From an uncultured Eubacteriales bacterium (GTDB taxonomy: Bacteria > Bacillota_A > Clostridia > Christensenellales > Aristaeellaceae): a stretch of DNA of 6,178 nt. The notes below the pieces were generated by a model, which saw nothing but the letters and a program-made list of their open reading frames with translations, searched no databases and was not told the DNA's origin. Location of the stretch: contig CACXEB010000317.1 of assembly GCA_902766515.1 (NCBI GenBank), positions 1 to 6,178 on the forward strand, written 5' to 3'. The position numbers were made by a program, and so were the translations under genes. Below are positions 1 to 6,178 of the stretch, piece by piece. Position 1 is the stretch's first letter. Each line of letters opens with the position of its first letter.

Positions 1-82
1 CAGCCAGCTCGGGGTCGCTGTTTTTCTTCACGCCCCAGGTGATCCAGCCCACGATGGGAAACAGAAAGCTTACGACTGCCAT
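1..82 (-). CDS. Small two-helix membrane protein, second tandem copy (C-terminus beyond the left edge)
   Basis: This is a near-copy of the gene at 135-281, reading leftwards from an ATG at 82-80 and running off the window after 27 codons. The visible residues match the upstream copy except for one Lys/Arg change at residue 20; the other change inside codons 1-27 (position 74) is silent. A GAGGAGG ribosome-binding site lies at 91-97, 8 bases before the ATG. Residues 3-18 form a hydrophobic segment with an FPIVGW motif, followed by a charged turn (KKNSDPELA). The second helix is expected to lie off the window. Only 52 bases separate it from the upstream copy, with no terminator visible between them, so the pair is probably bicistronic. 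No function is recognised. Confidence 0.75.
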   Translation of the reverse strand, partial: MAVVSFLFPIVGWITWGVKKNSDPELA

Positions 83-96
83 GATTTTGTCCTCCT
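1..96. repeat. Tandem direct repeat, left unit
   Basis: Positions 1-96 align without gaps to 200-295 at an offset of 199 bases. I count five mismatches by eye (positions 2, 23, 24, 74 and 86 of the left unit). The repeat covers the 5' part of the small membrane protein gene and its ribosome-binding site, and similarity stops just upstream of that site. Since the left unit reaches the window edge, its true length is unknown. Confidence 0.9.
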
Positions 97-134
97 CTGC
101 CGTTCTCGTTCGTCGTCCTTGTTGATGCTGCCGG

Positions 135-281
135 TCAGGCGGCCAGGGTCGCCACCATGCCGACCGCGAAGCCGATCCACGCCCACTTGGAGCACTTCCC
201 GGCCAGCTCGGGGTCGCTGTTCCTCTTCACGCCCCAGGTGATCCAGCCCACGATGGGAAACAGAAAGCTTACAACTGCCAT
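135..281 (-). CDS. Small two-helix membrane protein, 48 residues, first tandem copy
   Basis: This short gene encodes a 48-residue hydrophobic protein. Residues 3-18 and about 33-48 are hydrophobic and likely membrane-spanning. They are joined by a charged turn (KRNSDPELAGKCSK, residues 19-32) whose basic residues suggest the turn faces the cytoplasm. The frame stays open further upstream, but the ATG at 281-279 is chosen because AAGGAGG lies 8 bases ahead of it and because the second copy is conserved from just that point. The pattern FxPIVGxIxW...KxxxDPExAxxxxxxAxxGFxVG resembles the hydrophobic tail seen on many small clostridial membrane proteins, some of which also carry a zinc ribbon; none is present here. 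The family link is recalled, not searched, and the function is unknown. It has its own upstream spacer after the terminator at 503-541, so it is probably a separate transcription unit. Confidence 0.8.
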   Translation of the reverse strand: MAVVSFLFPIVGWITWGVKRNSDPELAGKCSKWAWIGFAVGMVATLAA

Positions 282-295
282 GATCTTGTCCTCCT
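200..295. repeat. Tandem direct repeat, right unit
   Basis: This is the partner of the repeat at 1-96. It contains the first 27 codons and the ribosome-binding site of the complete 48-residue gene. The few differences are mostly silent or conservative, which fits recent gene duplication, or older duplication held similar by selection or gene conversion. Confidence 0.9.
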
Positions 296-296
296 T
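290..296 (-). promoter_or_regulatory. Ribosome-binding site deciding the 48-residue start
   Basis: The minus strand reads AAGGAGG here, 8 bases ahead of the ATG at 281-279. It selects this internal ATG over the longer open frame that continues upstream to about 500. The equivalent GAGGAGG site at 91-97 has the same spacing in the second copy. Confidence 0.85.
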
Positions 297-333
297 GTCC
301 GGCGTGGCCGGTGTTTTGTCTTGGTTCGGTCTG

Positions 334-342
334 ATTGTACCA
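334..342 (-). promoter_or_regulatory. Candidate extended -10 promoter for the small membrane protein genes
   Basis: The minus strand reads TGGTACAAT, which is an extended -10 (TGn) followed by a five-of-six match to TATAAT. No recognisable -35 hexamer is found 16-18 bases upstream. Initiation about 7 bases downstream would give a leader of roughly 45 bases before the ATG at 281. It is placed after the operon terminator and before the small genes, which is where a promoter is needed. A second, alternative -10 lies at 435-440. Confidence 0.4.
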
Positions 343-363
343 CTGCGTTTCCGGGATTCTTGC

Positions 364-379
364 GGCCCGCTTCCGGGCC
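364..379. other. GC hairpin in the spacer before the small genes
   Basis: GGCCCG and CGGGCC form a perfect 6-bp all-GC stem around a four-base loop. A second small stem (CCGGC/GCCGG, 3-base loop) lies at 399-411. Neither is followed by a U-tract on the minus strand, so neither is an intrinsic terminator. They would lie in the mRNA leader only if transcription starts at or upstream of 435. Confidence 0.4.
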
Positions 380-434
380 CTTTCTTCCATCGGGCCGGCC
401 GGCTGCGCCGGTTTCCCTGCCCTTTGACGCGCTC

Positions 435-440
435 AGTATA
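435..440 (-). promoter_or_regulatory. Alternative -10 element
   Basis: The minus strand reads TATACT, a five-of-six match to the sigma-A -10 box. The best -35 candidate is weak (TGCAAA at 460-465, 19-base spacer) and there is no TGn extension. If used, it would produce a leader of about 145 bases that includes the GC-rich hairpins at 399-411 and 364-379. It is less convincing than the extended -10 at 334-342. Confidence 0.25.
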
Positions 441-463
441 CCCCCTGTCCAGGCGCGTATTTG

Positions 464-484
464 CAGCCCGTTTCCGACGGGCTG
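464..484. other. Perfect 8-bp inverted repeat next to a possible -35 region
   Basis: CAGCCCGT (464-471) and ACGGGCTG (477-484) pair perfectly around a 5-base loop. It lies between the operon terminator at 503-541 and the TATACT element at 435-440. No run of T follows on either strand, so it is not a simple intrinsic terminator. It could be a protein-binding palindrome, a second hairpin that stabilises the 3' end of read-through RNA, or chance in GC-rich DNA. Confidence 0.4.
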
Positions 485-502
485 TGCCGCCAAAACGCAC
501 AG

Positions 503-541
503 AAAAAAAGCGTACCGGCCCGGCTGGGGTCCGTACGCTTT
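503..541 (-). terminator. Rho-independent terminator of the argH/HD-hydrolase run
   Basis: On the minus strand, AAAGCGTAC (541-533) pairs with GTACGCTTT (515-507), a perfect 9-bp stem. The stem extends inward through a mismatch to CCC/GGG around a short loop. It runs directly into seven U residues (plus-strand A's at 503-509). The hairpin begins about 20 bases after the stop codon of the HD-domain gene (562). This is the classic layout of an intrinsic terminator and is the only strong one seen in the window. Confidence 0.92.
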
Positions 542-561
542 GACATATGCTTTTTACAATA

Positions 562-1553
562 TCACGCCTCGCTGATCCACTGCGTCTGCGGTTCCGCCAG
601 GAAGGCTTCCAGCGCTTCCCGGAAGCGGGGAAAGACGGCGCTTACGCGGCCCATGCCGCGGATCAGCGGGTCGATCCGCCGCTTTTTGGCCGGGACCCGG
701 CGGGGCATCACGCAGCCGTCCGGCGCGTCGGTCAGGCGCACCGCGCGCAGCCGACGGTACGCTGCCCAGGGGCCGGCCGTTTCCGCGTGGGTCTCCAGCC
801 GGCGGATCACATCCGGCTCCGTGCGCCCGAGCATGTCCTCCGTCAGCACGCCCGCCTCCAGGGCGCCGGCCACCACCTCCGCCAGCCGCTGCATGGCGTA
901 GCGGTCCTCCGGCGACACGTACAGCCGGGCGCACCGGAGCGCCAGCTCCGCGAAGCGCAGCGCCGGTTCCGGATGGGCAAAGCAGATTTCCGGCTGCCCG
1001 TCCTCCGCCTCCGCCACGCACAGGTCCGCGTAGAGGGCTGCCACAGTCTCCTCTGTATCAAAGCCGTAATGCAGGATGTTGCCCAGCGTGTACTCCAGCC
1101 GATCGGCGCTGAGCCGCGGGCTGTCGTTGTCGGCGACCGGGTAGCGGTGATAGTCCGCCACGTCGTCCAGCGTCAGGCCCGCGTCCGCAAGGGCCGCCAT
1201 CAGCCGGTCATCCCCGGCGATCCGCGCCGCCGTTCCGGCCTCCGTCGCCTCCTGCGCCAGGTAATCGCCCCGCACAAAGTCGATCACATGCGCAAAGACC
1301 GGCGTGGCGATGTCATGCAGCAGCCCGGCCGCCGCCTGGCGGAGGTCGCCGGTCATATGCCATACGATCAGCCCCACACCCAGGCTGTGCTCATACCGGT
1401 GATAGGCGCCCGAACGCCTGAAAACAGGAAAATCAGTATATTCGCAGCCGCAGTTCATGCCTACCTGCCGGAGGCGCTGCACCGACGGCGCCGCCGCACA
1501 GCGCAGGAGCGCTTCGGGGCAGTCCGTGCTGTACGGAAACCGGAGCGCGTCCA

Positions 1554-1554
<1 letters not shown>
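562..1554 (-). CDS. HD-domain metal-dependent phosphohydrolase (SAMHD1/dGTPase-like)
   Basis: This is a 330-residue cytosolic protein of the HD superfamily, whose members use bound metal to hydrolyse phosphate esters of nucleotides or second messengers. The metal-binding set is visible as H56 (YEHSLG), H80-D81 (GLLHDIATP) and D151 (SADRLEY). The arrangement of RLRQVG, then the HRYEHSLGV stretch, then LLHD, then DRLEY resembles SAMHD1-like and dGTPase-like enzymes rather than RelA/SpoT or GGDEF-linked HD-GYP proteins. The C-terminal half has no second domain I recognise. The ATG (1554-1552) shares its A with the argH stop (UGAUG), and the preceding ribosome-binding site is weak, so translation is probably coupled to argH. 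The intrinsic terminator follows directly. The substrate cannot be read from sequence; nucleotide triphosphohydrolase is an inference from family. Confidence 0.88.
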
Positions 1555-2945
<1,391 letters not shown>

Positions 2946-2972
2946 AATGACCTCCCATTACAAGCTTGATCC

Positions 2973-2994
2973 GCAGCGCCTTCCCGGCGGCTGC
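2973..2994 (-). other. Hairpin between the HipA-like gene and argH
   Basis: GCAGC (2973-2977) pairs with GCTGC (2990-2994), and GCC (2978-2980) pairs with GGC (2986-2988) with one bulged base and a 5-base loop. It starts a few bases after the kinase stop codon. On the minus strand it is followed by mixed sequence, not a U-tract, so read-through into argH is expected. It may affect RNA processing or stability; chance is also possible. Confidence 0.35.
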
Positions 2995-3000
2995 CCTTCT

Positions 3001-4140
3001 TCAGGTTTCCTTCAGGATCCGTGACGCCCGCTTCCGGATCTGCTTTTCCAGCAGCGCCACCCGATTCTTCGGATAGCGCAGCTTTCCTTCGTCCCGGAAC
3101 CGGAAATTGAGCGCTTTCCGCAGTTTTTCGGTGATCCCGGCGTCCAGCGCTTCCCCCGCCGTCCGGAAAAAATCCTCGTAGACGCAGGGCAGCAGCGTCG
3201 CGGCGTATTCGTCCAGCGCTGCCTCCGACCGCCAGTTTTCATCCCCGGCGAAGTTGTACAGTGCATTGCCATGGTCAAAGAGCGGCGCCGGCCGGACGAT
3301 CCGGTTCGTATGGCTGTCCACCAGCACGCCGAAATTGCCGAAATGCCTGTCCGTGTTGCAGACCAGCGCGTCGAAGACAATCATTTCGTTCAGCGACCGG
3401 ACAAACGCATCGCCGAGGGTTTCATAATACTGCCTGACCGCCCGCATGCCGCCCGTCCGGATGATCCGCCCCACGGGAATATAGGATATGTCCCTGCCGG
3501 TGAAGATCTCACATGCGGAGCACAGCTGGCCCTTCCACCGGGTCAGCCTGTAGGGGATCACATCAAAGCCCAGCTGCTTTCCGGCCAGATACGCGTACTT
3601 TTCCGAATAGGGTTCATACCCGGTGTTGGACGCGCCGGAAGTCGCCCCCTTGTAGAGCCAGACCTTCCCGTCGATCCTGCGCCAGCACTTCGGCAGCATG
3701 CCGTTGGTCGTAAATTCAGGGGACGACGCAAACGAGGAGCGCACGGAGGAACCGTATCCGGTGAAAGCGATGCTGGCCAGCACGTTGCTGAAACGGTTTT
3801 CGTACAAGTTGACCTGGTCGAAGGTTTTCGTCTCATCCTCTGCCGCGATCCAGTAGGAATCGTTCAGCGACAGGCCTTTGCATACAGTAATCACATCCAT
3901 GGGACGGTTGGCGCTGAGACCGCACTTGGCCAGGAAAGCGTTCACAAACGCGCGGTTTTTCGGGATGGCCCGGTGCTTCAGCCAGCGGACCAGCCCGTCT
4001 TCGTCCGGCGTCATGTCCAGCGGCAGCAGGTGCCGGCGCCCCTGATCCATCCAGCGGATCCGGACCACGGGATCGGCCAGGTTCTCAATCACTTCAAAAC
4101 GAAGCAGCGCCTGGTCGAACAGCTTTAAAGTCAGAATCAC
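3001..4140 (-). CDS. Orphan HipA-like Ser/Thr kinase
   Basis: This 379-residue protein carries the HipA C-terminal kinase fold. Visible active-site elements are a likely ATP-anchoring Lys164 (VWLYKGAT), the catalytic loop NTDRHFGN (262-269) with Asp264 as base and Asn269 as metal ligand, and the metal-binding Asp289 in APLFDHGNAL. These match the NTDAHGKN loop and following Asp of E. coli HipA, a toxin kinase that phosphorylates glutamyl-tRNA synthetase. The first 100 residues (LKHRAIPKNRAF, CKGLSLNDSYW) resemble the N-terminus of stand-alone clostridial HipA-like proteins rather than the E. coli N-subdomain. A Ser-rich stretch (131-140) precedes the ATP lysine. The start is GTG, supported by AAAGGAGG 8 bases upstream. 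No HipB-like repressor gene lies beside it. GC content looks lower than in its neighbours. The target and any toxic activity are unknown. Confidence 0.85.
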   Translation of the reverse strand: MILTLKLFDQALLRFEVIENLADPVVRIRWMDQGRRHLLPLDMTPDEDGLVRWLKHRAIPKNRAFVNAFLAKCGLSANRPMDVITVCKGLSLNDSYWIAAEDETKTFDQVNLYENRFSNVLASIAFTGYGSSVRSSFASSPEFTTNGMLPKCWRRIDGKVWLYKGATSGASNTGYEPYSEKYAYLAGKQLGFDVIPYRLTRWKGQLCSACEIFTGRDISYIPVGRIIRTGGMRAVRQYYETLGDAFVRSLNEMIVFDALVCNTDRHFGNFGVLVDSHTNRIVRPAPLFDHGNALYNFAGDENWRSEAALDEYAATLLPCVYEDFFRTAGEALDAGITEKLRKALNFRFRDEGKLRYPKNRVALLEKQIRKRASRILKET

Positions 4141-4148
4141 GGTCGCCG

Positions 4149-4156
4149 CCTCCTTT
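4149..4156 (-). promoter_or_regulatory. Ribosome-binding site deciding the GTG start of the HipA-like gene
   Basis: The minus strand reads AAAGGAGG, 8 bases before the GTG at 4140-4138. No in-frame ATG with comparable support is visible nearby, so the GTG is taken as the start. Confidence 0.85.
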
Positions 4157-4182
4157 GAATGAATGGGCTGCCATTGGGGCCG

Positions 4183-4923
4183 TCAGTCCGCCGCGCCCGG
4201 GGCAGGCTTCCCCATCTCGTACATCCCGATCGCCGCGGCCACGGACAGGTTCAGCGAGTCGATCCGGTCGCTGTGGGGGATGCGCACCGGGGTGCCGTAG
4301 TCCAGGAATTCGTCCGGCAGGCCGCTGCCCTCGTTGCCGAACACCAGGGCGAAGGGACGGACGGGACGCGCCGCCGCCTCGCCCAGCGGGACCGAGCCCT
4401 TCAGCATGAACGGGTACAGGCAGTGGCCCGGGTACAGCGCGCGGTACGATCCGAAATCCGGGTACTCGTGGACCCGCAGGGAGAAGACCGCGCCCATGGA
4501 TGCCCGCGTCACATGGGGATGGAACACGTCCGTGCAGGGGCCGATCAGCGCGATGTCCAGGTAGCCGAAACCCAGCGCTGTCCGCAGCATGGTGCCCAGG
4601 TTGCCCGCGTCGGCCGGCCGGTGCAGCACCAGGTGGTCGCGCCCCGCGTCCAGCGCGTCCTGCCGCTTCTCAAACACGGCCGCCGCGTAGCAGTTGTCCT
4701 TGCCGGACAACCGGCTCAGGGCCCGGTCCGCCGTCTCCGTGCGGATGCCGCGCTCCCGGCACAGGGCTTCCACACGGCGCAGGCCATCCGAGTCCGCCGC
4801 CTGGGAGGACAGCAGCACCCGGCGCACCCGCTCCGAGGCGCGGGTCAGCGCCTCAATGGTCGGGAAAAAGCCCGGCGCGTAGGAATAATCCAGTTCGCGT
4901 TTGTACGCGGAAAGTGCGGGCAT
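4183..4923 (-). CDS. SpoU/TrmH-family RNA 2'-O-methyltransferase
   Basis: This 246-residue protein belongs to the SPOUT class of knotted, S-adenosylmethionine-dependent RNA methyltransferases. All three family motifs are present: motif 1 at 105-116 (DAGNLGTMLRTA, with the expected catalytic Arg114), motif 2 at 195-204 (FGNEGSGLPD), and motif 3 at 219-229 (DRIDSLNLSVA). Residues 1-95, with LDYSYAPGFFPTIEAL near the start, look like the substrate-binding N-domain of a clostridial TrmH subgroup. The likely substrate is a ribose in rRNA or tRNA; the exact nucleotide cannot be deduced. The ATG at 4923-4921 has AGGAGG 5 bases upstream, and that site overlaps the stop of the helicase gene, so the two are likely translationally coupled. 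The HipA-like gene follows after 42 bases. Confidence 0.93.
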   Translation of the reverse strand: MPALSAYKRELDYSYAPGFFPTIEALTRASERVRRVLLSSQAADSDGLRRVEALCRERGIRTETADRALSRLSGKDNCYAAAVFEKRQDALDAGRDHLVLHRPADAGNLGTMLRTALGFGYLDIALIGPCTDVFHPHVTRASMGAVFSLRVHEYPDFGSYRALYPGHCLYPFMLKGSVPLGEAAARPVRPFALVFGNEGSGLPDEFLDYGTPVRIPHSDRIDSLNLSVAAAIGMYEMGKPAPGAAD

Positions 4924-4928
4924 ACAGG

Positions 4929-4934
4929 CCTCCT
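4929..4934 (-). promoter_or_regulatory. Methyltransferase ribosome-binding site overlapping the helicase stop
   Basis: The minus strand reads AGGAGG at 4934-4929, 5 bases before the methyltransferase ATG. The helicase TAG stop occupies 4935-4933, so a ribosome ending the helicase sits on this site. This implies co-transcription and probable translational coupling. Confidence 0.9.
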
Positions 4935-6178
4935 ATCTTTGTTCCAGGGCGATGAGCGCGCGCAGCAGGTCCTCCGCCAGCCGCTTGCCGCGGGGGCCGA
5001 TTTCCGAGACAGGTCCGGCGCAGGAGGGACAGCCGCTCTCGCAGCCGCAGTCCCGCACGATGGCCAGGGCGCTGTCAAACAGCACGCTGCGCATATGGAA
5101 CGCCTTCTCCGCGATGCCGACCCCGCCAGGGCAGTTGTCATACAGGATCAGGGTGGGGCGGTTGGTGAAGGTGCACTTGACCTGGTAGGTCACCACCACG
5201 TCCTGGGGCGCACACATCAGGTTGAGCGGCGCGGCGATGCGCAGCAGGTTGGCCACGCCCAGCATGCCGTTCTGCAGGTCGTCCTTGCCGTACCGGGCCG
5301 CCAGCTCGTCCGGCAGGGTCCACCAGACCGCCGTGGTATGCATCTCCGTTTCCGGCAGCATGACCGGGCCATAGCCCACGTTCTCGCCGGTGTCAAAGCG
5401 GATCTTCTTGAAGATGCGCACCCGGGCTGTCACGCTGATCTCCCCCAGCTGCACGTCCGGCCGCTCCTCCATCACGTCCAGGAGGCTCAGGGCCACGTTC
5501 AGGTCCGCATCGGTGTAGTAATCCACGTCCACCTTGCGGATGAAGGCCTTGCAGGCGTCAAAGTCCAGCTTGTCCACCTGGTAGGTCGTGCCCTCGTGCA
5601 TGTAGATGGCGTTTTCATGCAGCAGCATCGGGGCGGTAAACCGGTCCATCTCGCCCACCATGCGGACATGGGCCGGATCGGTCACGTCCATGATCAGGAA
5701 GTTCTCCGTCATGGCGGTGCGCAGGGAGATCTCGCTGGCGGGGAAGTCCTCCTCCGACCAGTGGTAGGTATCCCCCACATGCCGCAGGATGCTGGCATCC
5801 GAGAGGTAGGAGAGCATCTCCCCCGTCCCCGTGGCGTTGCCGAAGGATTCCCCGTCGTGGAAGGGCAGCTCATAGGCGGAGCATTTCAGGTGGTTCATCA
5901 GGATGTACAGGTTGTCCGGGTTCATCAGCGCGTTTTCCGGGCTCGCGCCGAAAAAGTACTCCGGATGCGTGATGATGAACTGGTCCAGCGCCGACGAGGA
6001 CGCTACCATGATGACCAGGCTCGCGCCGCGCCGGCGGCCCGCCCGGCCCGCCTCCTGCCAGGAGGACGCGATGGTGCCCGGATAGCCGCACATGACGCAG
6101 GCCTCCAGTGAGCCGATATCAATGCCCAGCTCCAGCGCGTTGGTGGAGACCACCGCGTCCACCTGTCCGCTGCGCAGG
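4933..6178 (-). CDS. MrfA/YprA-type DEAD/DEAH-box helicase with DUF1998 (MZB) domain, C-terminal part
   Basis: About 415 codons of a larger superfamily 2 helicase are present; the 5' end, with the Walker A and DEAH motifs, is off the right edge. A GTG at 6162 is not the real start because the frame continues upstream as LRSGQ into the window end. Motif V (STNALELGIDIG, 6147-6112) and motif VI (QEAGRAGR, 6057-6034) are clear. They are followed by PENALMNPDNLYILMNHLKC and later LYDNCPGGVGIAEKAF, both typical of the MrfA/Hrq1 family. The C-terminal cysteine cluster DCGCESGCPSC (four Cys, 5049-5020) matches the zinc-binding part of DUF1998. B. subtilis MrfA is a 3'-5' DNA helicase acting in repair of mitomycin damage; the same role here is inferred from family. 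The gene ends in TAG 9 bases before the methyltransferase start. Confidence 0.93.
   Translation of the reverse strand, partial: LRSGQVDAVVSTNALELGIDIGSLEACVMCGYPGTIASSWQEAGRAGRRRGASLVIMVASSSALDQFIITHPEYFFGASPENALMNPDNLYILMNHLKCSAYELPFHDGESFGNATGTGEMLSYLSDASILRHVGDTYHWSEEDFPASEISLRTAMTENFLIMDVTDPAHVRMVGEMDRFTAPMLLHENAIYMHEGTTYQVDKLDFDACKAFIRKVDVDYYTDADLNVALSLLDVMEERPDVQLGEISVTARVRIFKKIRFDTGENVGYGPVMLPETEMHTTAVWWTLPDELAARYGKDDLQNGMLGVANLLRIAAPLNLMCAPQDVVVTYQVKCTFTNRPTLILYDNCPGGVGIAEKAFHMRSVLFDSALAIVRDCGCESGCPSCAGPVSEIGPRGKRLAEDLLRALIALEQR

Noticed and set aside
346..476. Repeated CGTTTCCG octamer at 346-353 and 469-476 as paired operator sites
   Set aside because: Only two 8-base copies at unequal distances from the candidate promoters; such a match is plausible by chance in GC-rich DNA.
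135..500. Longer 121-residue version of the small membrane protein
   Set aside because: The extra N-terminal part is basic low-complexity sequence running through the spacer hairpins and candidate promoters, and is not repeated in the second copy. The internal ATG at 281 has a strong ribosome-binding site and matches the start of that copy.
2957..2962. TGTAAT on the minus strand as an argH -10 box
   Set aside because: Transcription would start inside or next to the argH ribosome-binding site, and no matching -35 is present.
4159..6111. Open reading frame of 650 codons on the plus strand
   Set aside because: It lies fully opposite the methyltransferase and helicase, whose motifs are unmistakable. 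Its product is rich in His, Arg, Gln and Val with no recognisable domain, as expected from the antisense of GC-rich coding DNA.

Overview
The window reads as GC-rich Firmicute DNA, most likely from an uncultured gut or rumen member of the Clostridia/Eubacteriales. This rests on strong AGGAGG-type Shine-Dalgarno sites and on tight minus-strand gene packing. The ArgH, the TrmH-type methyltransferase and the stand-alone HipA-like kinase also all look like clostridial family members. The taxonomy is inference from protein character; no marker gene is present.

Every supported gene is on the minus strand, so transcription runs from right to left. In transcription order these are: (1) the C-terminal two-fifths or so of an MrfA/YprA-type DEAD/DEAH helicase with its DUF1998 (MZB) zinc-cysteine domain (4933-6178, cut by the right edge); (2) a SpoU/TrmH-family RNA 2'-O-methyltransferase (4183-4923), whose ribosome-binding site overlaps the helicase stop codon; (3) an orphan HipA-like Ser/Thr kinase (3001-4140, GTG start) with no HipB-like partner; (4) argininosuccinate lyase, argH (1554-2945); (5) an HD-domain phosphohydrolase (562-1554), whose start codon overlaps the argH stop as UGAUG. 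A strong intrinsic terminator (503-541) closes this run.

Beyond the terminator is a structured, GC-rich spacer with two weak candidate promoters (about 282-500). It leads into two near-identical tandem genes for a 48-residue two-helix membrane protein (135-281 complete; 1-82 cut by the left edge). The duplicated unit includes the ribosome-binding site.

The five large genes are spaced -1 to 55 bases apart with no internal U-tract terminator, so they could be one transcript. Their functions (DNA repair, RNA methylation, a HipA kinase, arginine synthesis, nucleotide hydrolysis) do not form one obvious pathway. The points most worth a second look are the orphan HipA-like kinase, with intact catalytic residues and visibly lower GC than its neighbours, and the tandem small membrane protein genes.
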